From Strongylocentrotus purpuratus (lineage: Eukaryota > Echinodermata > Echinoidea > Camarodonta > Strongylocentrotidae), in NCBI RefSeq assembly GCF_000002235.5, contig NW_022145604.1, positions 28,121,291 to 28,185,290 on the forward strand: 64,000 bases of DNA. Reading direction: 5' to 3'. A model generated the notes under the pieces. The model ran no database searches. It worked only from the letters and a program-made list of their open reading frames with translations, and had not been told where the DNA came from. Both the position numbers and the translations under genes were made by a program. Of the stretch, positions 40,601 through 55,406 are shown in pieces (position 1 is the first letter of the stretch; each line of letters begins with the position of its first letter).

Positions 40601-43600
40601 ACACTTGACTCAGATGAGGTAAATGGATACCTGGCAGGAATTAATTTCCTGAAATGCTACAGTACCATATTGGCAGCCATGCTAACACCTTGTTAATAAT
40701 TGTGGAGGGCCAGGAGTGTCAAGTCTGACAGACATGAGTGCTATACAAGATCTCTCTTTTATCATTATTATTATAACAATTGAAATAGGATGATCTATAG
40801 CTTTGCAAACTTCTGTCCAATGATGCTTTATTGATGAATGGCATCACAACTGTTTCTATTGGCAAATAATAGAATGATGGAATAATGTCCGTCTCTGATG
40901 GGTGCTCATGGCACTTGCTCTCTAACGACTCACAAATTCAATGTTTTGAATTAAGGTTATTTTCCAATAGTTTTTGTTGTCAATGGTATTATTCTTGAGA
41001 TGATGTTGTAGCTGGGAACAGGAAAGTCTTGAGGGATGACATGAACGTTGAAATACTCCTGATAGATTGTTGGAAGGTTATTCCATAGCTTAGGTCCAGA
41101 GAAGTAGAAGGCTCTGTCACCCCATGTTGTGCAACCTACTATCTAATTATTCTTAGTGATTTACTCGCGGGGAAGCACAAATGGCAAAATGATCAGAGAT
41201 CTGATTACTGCGAAATTCTCAGTTGATCAAATCTGCGTCATCTACATGAGTGATCTTGGACTTAAGCATGAGGCCTAGCCTAAGCGTAGGCTTTGAAATA
41301 TGCTGCATGAGATCATTTTAGGACAATGAAGCAGGCAGGGTCCTTACCTATGCAGTAACTGATATCATCAGCTCCAGGATCATTTGTTATTAAGCCTGCA
41401 GGACATGGAGTGCATTCTGCTTGTCCTTCTTGATCTTGGTATGTATGTAGCAGGCAGGGTATACACAGGACAGCAGTGGTATTGGGCACAATGTAGGCGA
41501 AATTTCCAACAGAGCAGGTAACTGGAAAAAAATATTACGATAAATATTTAAAAATTATGATACCGCTGAATCCAACAAACTGACCGGGAGTGCTGCAAAA
41601 TGTCAAATATCCTGTATCTTTATGTAACTCCTCTTTCTACCCACTTGATGTGCCATAATACTGACTAAGATAATTGATTACCAATAATATTAAGACTATT
41701 AATTTTGCCTAAGTTCAAGGAGAATAAGATTGCAAGGTTTGATTAACAGCCCAAATAAAAAAAAGCATGTTTGGCAGGTATACATGTACTTGTGATACAT
41801 GTTATATATGCATTATATATACTTGTGAAGGGACTGTAAAAGCTTACTGTAAAACTGCCCTTTGAAATTCAAATGCAGTGTAAATGTGTAAAAACATTTT
41901 GTTTGATAATGTCATGGTCAACAAAGTTAGCGTTCCACCAAAATTGTGTGTCCATTCCAGGTTCGAATTAAATATGTACATGTGTATTCATCCATTTTTC
42001 ACTTCCAACAGGGTCTTTATACTGCATGTACATGTGTCTCAGAAAATTTGTTGTTGTAACAACAAATTTTCTGAGACACATGTAGATCTACATGTAGTTT
42101 AAAGACCCTGTCGGAAGTGAAAAATGGATGAATTATATATCAACGGAAAGCTTATGAGCCATACATTACAATAATATAAATTATATGCTATTCACAGGAG
42201 TAACAGGTCTCTCTCAAAAAAACTTGAAATCTACAACTTTGAAAATCAGAACGTAATACTAAAAATAGCTAGCGACTTGACATCATCCACAATAACTTCA
42301 CTTACATCAATTAAGTATGGTTCAATGCCTCAGCTACATAGGTGAGCCGATCGGGTCAGCATGTCATGTTGTCATCATAACTGCAGCAATTTGACCCCTC
42401 TTTACCCGTAATTTGGAGGGGTGCGGAAAACGAGGTTTTAATTTGTTTTTGTTCAATATTGAAAGGGTACTACTTTTAACATGACTCAAGCATAATTGCA
42501 GATCTTCTTATGTATGGTTACAAATTTCACAAATGCTAATAATAATGTTGTTGTACTCTTTCTACTCACTTCGCCGAGGTATGTTTACGGCTTCTTCTTA
42601 AAGAATTCATTTTGTTTAGCATTGAGTTTCCATGCAATTCTGGCAAATCCCTGTAACCTGATTGACTTACCACAATTTGCATTATCAGACCAACCGGATC
42701 CTTGCGGGCAAGTAATACTGACATCTCCAGTACTTTGATTCAGGTCAACTCTAATGAGCTCACCATTTACCATCAATGAAAAGGATCCGTTTTCCAAAAG
42801 GTTCTCAAAACCGGTGTTTAATGCATCAAACGATTCTGCCACCGTAGCTAATAGAACAAGATAAAATACAAAAAAGCAATAATAGCATCTACACACGTTG
42901 TTTAACCCTAATAAGGACGATTTTTCTGATTGCTCGGGAACGCATGGCGCCCCGCCGCTCGCTGACTTTTTTCTTTCGAGTCTTGCGCAACTTTTAAAAG
43001 AATTTTTTTGAAAATCGGACCTACGCTTACAAGGTCACGTGACCTTTTGTCATTGCATGTCAGCCTGAAAATCGCTCATTTTCGTGATTTGTGTACAAAA
43101 CATATGGAAAAGTCATTTTTCCTAAAAACAGATCAAACATGGGTTATTGGGTCTTGTTTAAAGTTTAGGTGGTTGTTTTGGGAGTCAATATAGTTGAATT
43201 GTAGTAAGAAATGAAATAAAACAAAAACAATGAAATACATAAGAAATTATCAAAACAAGGGATAACATGAGAAATAAGCTGGCTCTTCCAAATTTTTTTG
43301 TCATATTATTATTCAGAATGGTCTAATGAATATATATAGTGAAAAAGAATGCTTAAATATGAATAATATATGCCGAGATCTTAAGAGGGGGCCATAATGC
43401 CCCCCCCCCCCCCCCCCCCCCCCGGCCATACTAAGACCTCAAATAGCCCGGCCTTATTAGGGTTAATAGAAGTTAACTTTAATTGCTTTCCCTGATCATA
43501 ACCGTAAAATGGATTGCATGTAAAAAATATTAAAAAAAGCAGTAAACAAAATATGTTGCATCCTTGCTTTTAATTTTTTTTTTTTGTCCTCATTGTGCAC

Positions 43601-46600
43601 TTTGAGTCTATGCTATATATGTAAATATGTACCTGTCCTGTATATAAATGCTATATTGGGTTATTCAATTTAAGATTGGGAAATTAAATACTAATTTTGT
43701 TCTCCAAAGGTAACATGCATCACTGGTAATCTACATTTTAAGATTTTTAACATCAACTCAACTTGACAAATCAAAGAAAGTACATTTCTGACTTACTATT
43801 GCTGTCTGTGTCATTGATATTGACAGTGAATGAGATGGTGATTGGTAGGTCTTCCGATGCTCGTTTTTTCCTTGATGAACCACAATTATTGACCTTGATG
43901 GTATTGCAACAGAGAAAGACGTGATAATCAATTGTTCTTGAGGGGGGAAAAGGTTTTTCAAAGAAAATTAGAAAATTGATATAATACAAACGAAAATGCA
44001 TTCTTTAAACTGCACCACTTATGGTTATAAGACCAAATACTTTACCAGTATGTCTTCATTTTTGTAAAATTACAAAATAGATACTCTCATCATCTTCATC
44101 AAAAAATGGGCTGTAAATGCCAAGTGGAAACTAGAAGATCTTGAACAAATGGTTCAAATGCTTGATGATGGAACTGTTGTTGCATGGCTTCAAGACAGCT
44201 TGAAAATATAAAATTAATTCAAGTACTTTTTCACATCAAGAATACTTGTATTTTAAAGCAGCATTGACCACATAGATTATATCTGATTGAGAACAGCATT
44301 ACATACACATACTTACCTGTACATTTGAGAGAGCACATTTCTTGCAGCCAATGCCATTACTGTTGGCCGAATAAGTAGATTTGAAGGACTCCATTAGATT
44401 TTCTTGATCTTCATCTGAATCACAGTTAGCACCTGGATAAGCGAATGTGCCCTTTGCCTCCACAGCATCCGGAGACATTGTCTCTATAATGATAGCATTG
44501 AAATATCACATTGAATTGCAAATATCTGAAAGAGTTTTCCTTTCCTATCAAGTACTAAATCCCACACGTTGTTGGGTTGCCCAATGAATCTAAACTTCTA
44601 TGACTGCGTATTTATTATCGTTTTATTATGCTCTCTTTCTCCCTTTATTAAAAGGTCTTCCTTTCTTTCTCCTTTTCTCTCCCCCTTTGTTCTCTCTCTC
44701 TCCCCTCTCTATTGTACAAATCTTCTGTTCTCCTCCCTCTCTCTTTCTCCTCTCTTTTATCCTAGCTCTAAACTCTTCTTTCTTTCACTTTTCCCCTTTA
44801 CTCTGCTTCTGTAAAAGTGGATTTATTGCTGTTTGTCCTGGTTCAATACCAGACTAAGAGATTGATTTTGTTCACAGACATGAATTTTAAATTACTTTTG
44901 TTACGTTAAAATAAGCATCTTTAATTTGATTTTTCTCAAATATCAATCTAACGACGCAGGACTTTTTTTTTACCCCCCCCCCCCCCCCCCCCATCGTATG
45001 CAGTTGTTCATGTGCATGTACAAAAAACAGAGATAGATCTTCAGTGTAAATTTACAGATAATTCTTTGAGATGATACTTGAAACAAGTACAATGTGTACA
45101 CATGTCTATTTCAACAAACATGAAGTTTAAAAAATGACAACAGCTGTCAAAGAAAGAATACATGTATTAAGGAACCCAAAGGGCAGAATCTACTATCAAA
45201 CATAACTTACCCTTGCAAGCAGGCAAACTTGCTCTGCGGTTGTACTCATTTTCATGATTCCATTTGTAATCTGATTCAGGGCTACAAGAATACTCTGATT
45301 CCACTGGGCGAAGAAAGCTCATATCAGGTGAATTACAACTGACTGTGCACTTTTTAGTTTCACCTTCACTCCAACAATTAAGTGTTGCATTCTCGGGAGC
45401 CTGCAGACGAATGCAACCTATAAAACAAAAGGTCAAATAGTGTCTGTACTGTCATCCAATATCGCAATGATACAGCAAATGTATTGGTAAACTGATTCTA
45501 AAGTAAGGGACAATAATTACAAGGTAAGGGACAATAATTACAAGGTAAACAAAAAAACAAATGAGTCCTGTGCATAGCTGCAAGTACAGCTACAATAGAT
45601 GCACGTTGGTTAAAGACTTTAAAGGGGAAGTCTACCCTGATACTAGGTTGGTTTTAATGGAAGCAGACAAAATCAAAGAAACAGGTCAGTTAAAGTTTGA
45701 ACAAAAACCAATGAAAAGTAAGAAAGTCATAATTTTGTTAAGGTGCAATCAATGAAACATGTATTGGCAACTCTGTGACGTATCTTTCGAGCTCCCCTCC
45801 CATTTGCCATGCACTATGAAACTTCAAAATACTATATTTTCCCTGAAGACAATTTTCAATCATACCTTCACCCTAAATACAATTATTGTAAATATGTTTT
45901 CATACATTCACTGTATGAAACAAATCTATGACATCATAAATAACTGGGAAAATGAGAGTTTATGAAATTTTCTGTACAGATCAAATTGAAGTTGCCAATT
46001 TGTGTTTCACTGATGACAACTTCAAAAGTACATTACTTTCTTATTTTTACTCGGATTCGCTCAAATTGTTTCTGCTTTTATCAAAACCAGATTTAAAGGG
46101 ATCCGGTAACTTTGTCTTAGATCCTTTAAAAAAATTCCTTGATTTAGCTCGTGCTGCAATGATAATTATAAACATTTAGGTCAGTCAGGAACCCCATGAC
46201 TTTTACAAGCCGATCGCCTGTCTGATTATCAAGATATTAATGATTGAAAATCAAAATCAAATTTTGCGTTTGCCAAATGGTTTTCATAACACTGCAGTCT
46301 TTTGGGGAAAACAAGTATGCTAAAAGTAGTCATTCAAACGTTTTTAATTTTTTGAGGCACTTCTTGATCATTTGGAAGCGCAATTTTTTTAGGGCTTCAA
46401 TATAATACCATATCACAGACACTGATAAGACGTAGGGCAGTGCATCTCAGATTTAACATTGTTAAACGATCCCTTTAGACATGGAGAGCACACGAGAATA
46501 TACGTACCTGGACAATCCTGAATATTACATGGTTCTTGTTTTGTATTTTCTCCATGACAAGGTTGTCCATAATCATTAGGTGGTGGGTTGGTACATTCCC

Positions 46601-48317
46601 TTGAAGTATTTCGAGTTCCACCTTCACAGGGTACACTGCATGGACTCCACGGCAACCAATTACTCCAACCACCATTGACTGTAGAAAGAGAAATTTCAAC
46701 AATAAATGATGAGAAATGCCAAAGTAATCAAAATAGAGTTTAGAAGATCTTGTAAACTATTCATAATGAACTCTTAAGGATTCTTTACATACGCTGAGGG
46801 TAAATTGGTGTGGTTTACTGTTGGGGTTCGTTAAAGCATAACTAAGCATACTGCACTCACATTTTTTTTTATTCCACATGGTATAACTTTTAAATAAGCA
46901 AATACTTGTAGGACTATTGTCCACTTATTCGTACTTACTGATTTCCAGCTCACAAAACTCTCCAAAGAATCTATCAGGACATGAACAGTGAGTTGTTCTA
47001 TTCACGGTTGCACAGGATCCTCCATTCTCACAGCTCTCATTGTTGCACAGGTCGATAAACTTTTCACAGTTTATTCCTTCATAATCTTCAAGACACAGGC
47101 AGGTATAGGAGCGAAGTTTGTCCACGCAAGTACCTCCATTTTGGCAGGGGGTCAGGCTTTCACATTCGTCAGTATCTACAACAAACCATATACAGAATGT
47201 TTAAAAAGCGACATTCAGTGTGTAGCCTTGTTGGGGTTGAAGAGCTGGTTATTTCATAATTTTAAAATATTCACCAGGTAATTCCTATGGAGCCTTAGAA
47301 ATAGACCCATAGAAGGTTTTGCTTGTCTCATCTCAAGTTCCAATGATTTTTGTCTGGAGATCTACTACTTTCAGCCTATTAACCCCCGTTTTATTATCAA
47401 CTGTTAAAACGTCTTATAGTTTAACTGCCATGCGCATTATATCATTTTATGGATATTAAAAAAATGAGGTACATAATCTTTTCATTGGTACGTGTAGAAT
47501 ATGATGTATTTTTTGAAAGACACATATTGTCTGTTTGGCGCCACTTGGGCCAAAACTCATATACTCTAACACAGAGTGAACGCTCGTATGGCTATGGACA
47601 GACGATATGTGAAATGCATATTTTACCATCACACATTGAGGGAGTCGAGGAGGTTGTAGGAAAAGCTTGGTGGGAGTCAAAGTCTGTCCATGAAATAATG
47701 TTCCCATATAGTTGTGGCAAGCACTCTGATGTGACTTTAGACAACACGTCCTCTGAAACATATCCACTCCAAACGTTGATGCCAGTCATGTAAATAGAAT
47801 CTACAAACAAATGAAAAAAGCATGTGTATTACAGTAATGTAATCAATATTACAACTCATCGCGCAAACATGAGATAAATTAGAAGGAAAATTTAATATCT
47901 GCCAAGGATTCAAAATGATTATTTTTTATTTCATCATCCCAATTATATCTCCTTTACAATCTACAAAAAAGAAAAAAAAAATAATGAAAAATAATCATGA
48001 TGGTAAAATATCACCCCTGAAGAATAAAGAAAAATATGAACTTCATTATAAAGGACAAGAAATATATCTAATGCAGAGAATGACATTTCATAGAGTACCT
48101 GCATTTTTGTAACATTATCAATTAGCATTATCTCGATCAAGTGTACTATTGGTGGACAGTCCTTTTCATGGCTCCCCAATCCTCCCCCCCCCCCCTTTCC
48201 CACATGGTGCAACCGTAAGCCTACTGTATATATTCAGAATTATCAGCATTATCAGTATGTGCTTTGTATTCAGTCAGATGCAAAATATTGCTACTACTAC
48301 TACCACTGCTACTACTT

Positions 48318-48351
<34 letters not shown>

Positions 48352-51300
48352 TACTACTGCTACTACTACTACTACTTCTGCTACATTGTGCATGTTTACG
48401 TAATACGGTTTTATAAAATGGTGTGACATAGATCCTAATCAAATGATTGGCTGAGAGCATACACATGACCATGTATTTATTATTCTTAACACATAGTTTT
48501 GGTAGTGACCAGCCATCATGCCAGGTGCATAATCAGGTGTACATCAACATGCATTTTTTTCTTCATCTTGTTTAATTTCTCAAAAACATTTTGCATTTGA
48601 ACACAACTGTAGTAATTCCACAAACGATGTGTAGGTTTATCTACTCTGGGGTTAACTTTGACACTTTCTATGATAATCAATGTTTTGGAATGTTAGAGAT
48701 AAAGGCAGTTTCTAGCAAATGATAAGGACTTGCATTTAAATTTTATAAAACAAGAATAATACATATCACACAGTTCAGGCATGAGTGTAATTGTCCTCCC
48801 TCTGTTACTTAGAAACAGTTCATACACCTTCAGCTATCCCCTTGGGTTTAAAGACTTTGTGTGGATAATCACTAACACTCTCACTTATGTTTATTATTTG
48901 TATACTCATTTTGCATGTACCTCCCTGTTCCAGCTCATCAGTTCCAAAATAGAGATGCATTGTTCCTGACAAATTATACTGGCGGGCGTCATCATCTTGA
49001 CTCATAACATGGGAGCCATCAACCGCAGCAGACCACCTTCCAGAATCACGGAATACCAGCAGCATGTGATGCCAGCCATCATCGCATACAGACAACGTAC
49101 TGGATGACGAATTTTCACTGAAATATAAAACATTTCTTGATTGTAATGAATGAGTGGATCGTTAATCGTATTATGACTGGGATTTTAGTTGGGTGAAAAC
49201 ATGTATGTAAAAGGCCTACTGCAAATTTAGGAAAAGCAATACATGAATAGATGGTGATCGTTGTTCAATTTGGCCCGACACGCAATTATAAATTGTCTTG
49301 CGACCAGGGGGGTGTTTCATAAAGCTGTTCGTAAATTTATGCATGACTTTACGAACAACTTGAATATGAAGTGCCAGATATAGGATGCCCAAAGTTTTTT
49401 CTGATATTTTCAATACCCTCAATTAAATTATGGCAAAAAATATACTTTGCATTAAAAATGTTTGTTAAAATAAGAATGTTAATCTACATCTGCACAGTTC
49501 AACTTTAGTTGATGCAGTTAATAATGATTGAGCATCCCATTTGGCTTTTCATATACAAGTTGTTTGTAAAGTCATGCGTAACTTTACGAACAGCTTTATG
49601 AAACACCCCCCTGGCCAGGGATTGACTAGGACTGCCATTTTGGAGAAGTTGGATCACAAATATGTACTCACCCGGTTTGTATAAATGCAAGACTGCAAGG
49701 ATTTTGGACACTGAACTTGAAGTTACCAATCCGCATGTCCAAAAGTTGTTTATTCGGATATGCCATCTGCACTTTCACCCACAATGATAATGTCAGATTT
49801 GGAGACCCATCGACCACAGAAGCAGAAAAACTAATGGATGCCATCTGATCATTGAGTCTAAGATCATAATTGTCTGGAATAACTAGGGTAAAAATGACAG
49901 AAACATGTAATTGAAAGAAACTTTTGATTTCAACATCATTCATTTTGAAACAGGCTGTAGCTGTATTATGAGTTCATGCTGTAATTGCTAGCTCACAACA
50001 GACAATTTATCATATCTTGATTCCTATTGCAATAATTGAATATTCATTCTTCTTTTTTGTACTGGTGTAGCCCTCTAAAACATTATATTAGTCATTATCC
50101 CATAGTGGAATATTCCAGTGCTTTAATTCACCCCTCTATTACACAACATATAAACTACAGTGTACAACATTATCTGATGTACAGTACACATTAAACAGAG
50201 GCTACCAACAGAAACATAAACCTAGTATATGTATATACCTGTCTCACATGTGTCTCCTGTATAACCTGCAGCACATGTACACATGTACTGCATGAAGCCG
50301 TCTGTGCAGGTGCCATTATACTTGCATGGGTTGGACACACAGGAGCTGATAAATTCTTTACATGTTGTGCCCCTGACAGGACACAAAATGAAACAAAAAC
50401 AAATCATATCATTAAGTCTAAATTAATGTTTTTTTTATATGATGTTATGCAGACCTAGCCATGGCTCTGTAAACACATAGCATAGCAATTCATTGTATCT
50501 ATAACAATGGTGGCAACAACACCCAAATCAATACGCATCTAGACTTTCCCATGAGGGCCATGAAACATATTCTTATACCAAACAAATATGAATTCAATTC
50601 AAAGATAAATAAGAAGTTACCATATACACTAACATACAAGCACAAGTATATCCCTGCATAAGACCATGAAGGCAGCAGCACCAAAAATGAGACGTGTCTA
50701 CTGGACAAATGACAAATCACCATACCAAATTTGAACTAAATCTGTAGAGAAATGTGGCCTGTGTGTAGGGGGTACACAAGACACCCACTCAAATACGAAC
50801 CATGCCTTATAAAGGGTGGAACATTAAAGACAGCATCCACAAAACCCATTGGGGTCCAGATTGAACCATTATCAAAAGATACTTTTTTTGTAATTACTTT
50901 GATAATATTGTTTAAAAATTATTCTGATGATCTTAATTTGAAATCTGATTGATTTGATTTGTATCAGACTTACCAATAACCTTCTGCACACTGGCAATCA
51001 TACCGATCAGTTCCCTCTATGCATGTACCGGAATTTGCACAAGGGTCTGAGGAGCATTCCATAATGTCGACCTCACAAAACTTTCCCTTAAATCCTGAAA
51101 TAAAGTGACAAAACTATAATCTCTCTCTGAAGATTTCAAATATCAACACTGAAACAGGAAAAAAAGAGATTGTTGTTACTTTTTTTATACAATGTTTTCT
51201 TGAAATATTTTGTAAAATTAAGATGAACTATAAACAACAGGTCTTATTTTTTACAACAGCACATTGTTAACTTATTTGCATTTCACTTGCATCTTGAAAC

Positions 51301-54300
51301 TATTGATTTCCTCATTTCTACTAGAAAATATAACAAAATGGTAAAAGCATCTATAATAATTTTGGCTTGCTTGTTTCTACAACAATTGCAGATATCAAGC
51401 ATGAGAACGAGAAAATCTGGAATAAGATGATAATTGTGCGGGGGTTCATGGGGCAACGCCCCAACTGGAGCTGAAGCAATTTGGAAAATAGGAACCCCAA
51501 TTGTTAGCTCTAAAGTATATTTAATCCATGACTTTTGCCTTAAAGATATTGATCCAAGGCAAATTTGCACAAACATATTTTCACCACGTCGACTTGAAAA
51601 CACAAAAGAAAATAAATCTAACGGACCGAATTTGGAGAAGAAAAGTGAACCACACTCTTGAGTCTCGATAAAATATGAGCAGTCTCTGGTGGGGAGCTAG
51701 CCTGCTGGCTGTTAGCCAATGAGGCTACTTACGCCAGCACTAGATTTGTTACACACAAAAGTACAATGTACAGGGATTTGAAAAGTGTATGTTGTGAAGC
51801 TGGCCTGCTAGATTTTCGCCAAAATGAATGTAACCATAATAGGTTTTCTTAAATTGTCAATGAGTGAATTCTAAATTTGATTTAAAACGGAACAATAAAC
51901 TAGACCACCAAAAAAACCTTGGTTGATTTCTAATAACCATACAAATGTGAGTTTATTTCTCCATTTGACATTTTTTTTTCTTGATCCTTAATATGATCTG
52001 CTATCTGTGCATGTGAACTTGTGTATGGGCAGAGATTTCTTATTAAAGTTTTGATAACATGCAGACATGCTGAGCCCGGCTGCTTGAGCAATGGTACAAA
52101 AATATCTAAGCACAGGTATGAAATAGGGAAATTCAAATGTTTTGAGGTTGATTGTTTGTTGAAAAACCTTGTGCCATTGCTTTGCAAACGTATTCAGTTA
52201 TACTACTTCTAAATGTAGGAATATTATCTAAGGCAAGGTATCACTCTCCCTGAAACTGTACGCTAAGTCAGTTGTGACACATTTTCTGGCATTTTGAGAG
52301 AGATATTATTACGTCAGTGGCTCAATTTGCTATTCACATCTCTGACCAATTGGATCCTAGCTGCAACTAACCAGGCATACACCAAGACAAATTACATTCC
52401 CTTTTTTTATTTCCCTAAAATTTTCTAAACCATGGAAAATCTGTGTATCCACGGTGGAATCTCATGCCTGAAAAATTGATATTTGTCACTAACCACTTGT
52501 GCAGGTACATGTAACACTTGATCTTCCATCAATACACGTTGCTCCATGCTGACAAGGATCACAAAGGCAGTCATCTATTTCCTGATCACAAAGGTCTCCA
52601 GTTATACCTTGTGGACATATACAGCTGTAGCTATCCCACTTTATGACAAAAACAAATGAAATACAGTGTATAATCTCTTTAATTGTAAAGGCCTTGGAAA
52701 GAGAGAGGCAATAAAAGGTGCAGTCTATATAAACAACTATTTTGGTTCCTTATTTCTGCTAGCTAACCGTACAAAAATGTATTCAATATAATGGTAAACC
52801 ATTGGGCGGTAAAATACTGGATAGTCTATGTAATAGTTATGTAGCAGGTATTGGGGAAACTACTGTGAGTTGTTGCTGAAGTAGCTGCCACATGGTGCCG
52901 GTAAGCCTATGATGTGCCACCGTCCACCGTGTGGTAAGTTTTGTGCTGACGGTGGACTGAGGTGAGGGTACACGGCGGGGCGTTGAGCCATCAAGTAAAC
53001 ATGGTGGGGGAGGGGGGCCGTTAGCAAGACCCGGCAAAAGTTTTGGTGTGGGTACAAGCAGTGGTACAAGTGAGAACCCGGTATGAGGACGGTACAAAGA
53101 CAGTATAAGGACGATGGACCGATTCAAGGCCGTTATGGACCTGTTTGTGGGGCCATGAGAACGGTAACGACGTGCCATATTTTGTCATAATTTAAATCAA
53201 ACGGTATGGGCCCCTTGGTATATAGCAGGTGTTATGTTACAGCACCACGTGATGGAAAAAAAACACGTCTGTCTGACAGGTTTAAACTGTCAGGTAGAGT
53301 TTACTTATATCTTAGCTACTTCATATTTGAAGTCACTTAGAAATACCTGGTCTTCACAGGTCGAGCCACTAGCACAGCGGTGATTGACACAGTCATCAAT
53401 GTCAACTTCACAGGAAGGTCCTGTAAAACCAGACAGACATTCACAGAGGAAACCATCTTGATTAACAGTGCACACACCACCATTGTAGCAGGGGTTGTTA
53501 TCACATGGTGTTGACTTCAGCTGGCACCATAACCCGTATGTTCCTTCAGTACAAAGACAGCTGTAGCTATTGATGCCATCGACACAGGACGCCCCACTTT
53601 CACAGCCGTGGCTCACACAGTCATCAATGTTTATCTGTTGAAATGTTTTTTTTAATGGTACAGTGTATAAGTTTCTCCGTGGTAAGGGCAGGAGTAGAAG
53701 GCAGACTTACACAAAAAAAAAAACAATTTAAAAGTTAAATGATGTAAATAGGCCCTGTATTAGGCACTACATGTCCTTTGATAATAAATAATATGTACCA
53801 GTGTCAACACAGATGTAATGCAGCAAGTAAGTATCTGGTACTTTGGCATACATAGAAGCTTTATATTATAATGTGATATGGTCTACATAAATGCAAAAAA
53901 AAAAAGAAGCAGATTGTTGATATGGACTACATGGATACTGTTTACCTCTTAGAGGTTTCAATGAAATGAAAAATGATGTGAAATTCATGTACATGAACAA
54001 TTTTTAAAAAAGAGGAGAGGGAATGGGTAGTGGCCCTTCTTTTGAGAAAATGAAAACATGCAAGAAAAATTGTAAAGGTCAAATACTAGTATATTTTTTA
54101 AAGGTTGGCGGCATTCAGTTTTAAGCTAGGATATTATATATCCCAGGAAAAGTTCTCTGAATCCGAGTCAAAAGGATTATTTCAAGGAGAATATTTTCTT
54201 AAGTGCCTTTTTCCTCCAACTTCAACAGGGTCTCAATATATTTCCTGTAAAAACGTGTCTACTTATCATGTCTATGGAAAAAGACATCATCCCCTTTCTG

Positions 54301-55373
54301 AAAAATTATATGACTGCCCTCTGTATTGTCAACTTTTTTCATATGCCTCATATAAAATCTCCCAGTGCCACATTGAACTTTTCCTGGGATACACATTATA
54401 CCAATGGCTTCAAAATTAGTTAACTGTTTCCTGTGCAAGATTAATCTGTACCAGAGTTAACCCTTACTGTACTGGGGGGGGGGGGGGCCTGGGAGGCCCC
54501 CCCTCGACATTTTGGGAGATCGCGCCGCAACCGCTTGGAATTTTGAATTGTTGTTTCATGACTTTTTTTCCTCAAGTCTTACACACATTTTGATACCATC
54601 TTCGTCGAAATCGGATATACCTGTAAGGTGTTATATAACAATTAGTATGCGCATGTCATCAAAAAATGCTATAATTGCATATATTCATGTACAAGCAGAA
54701 TTGTGAATACAGGTTTAGATGTATTTCTTCCTTAGTGGGAGATATGAATTGATATCAAATTGCTGTTATGAATACATTAGAAAAAGAAAAAAAATATAAT
54801 AAGAAATAAAAAAACAATAAAATACATAAGAAAATAAATATTTGAAAATCGCATCAAATTTGCATAAATTATCATTATTAATTACATCAAATAAATATTT
54901 TGTATTAGACAAGAAGTTTCGTATGAATTATGAGTTTCAACATTCAAAAAGTGGAGTCTGACAATTTTTGTAATGATTCTAGTTCCCTAAATATAGTTCC
55001 AGATTTGATATTCATGAATGCGTAATTTGCATATTCATAATTTATGCAAATTAACGTATGCATTTTCAAATATCATAAAAATAATGAAACCTCATGAATT
55101 TGAGATGAAGGAAACATTTATTTAATACATTTTCAAGATTCTTCACAAGTCTACAAATATGTAGAGTTTTCTGTGAAATGCATAAAATTAGCATTTTGCA
55201 TAATTAATTAGGCTATAACGACAAAAATTTGCATATTAGGAAAAAACTAATTATACCATCTTGTTCCTTATGTAAATATCTACAAATATGCAAATTTTCG
55301 TGTTCATCGGACATTCGACGGCCGAGATCATAGGGGGGGGGGGGGGGGGGGGCCTCGGAGGCGTGTGCTCGGA

Positions 55374-55406
<33 letters not shown>

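Noticed and set aside
43758-43961. Alternative reading of the RKKR exon ([15 protein letters not shown] frame)
   Set aside because: It does not fit the phase of the previous exon; the [11 protein letters not shown] reading does and has a proper polypyrimidine tract.
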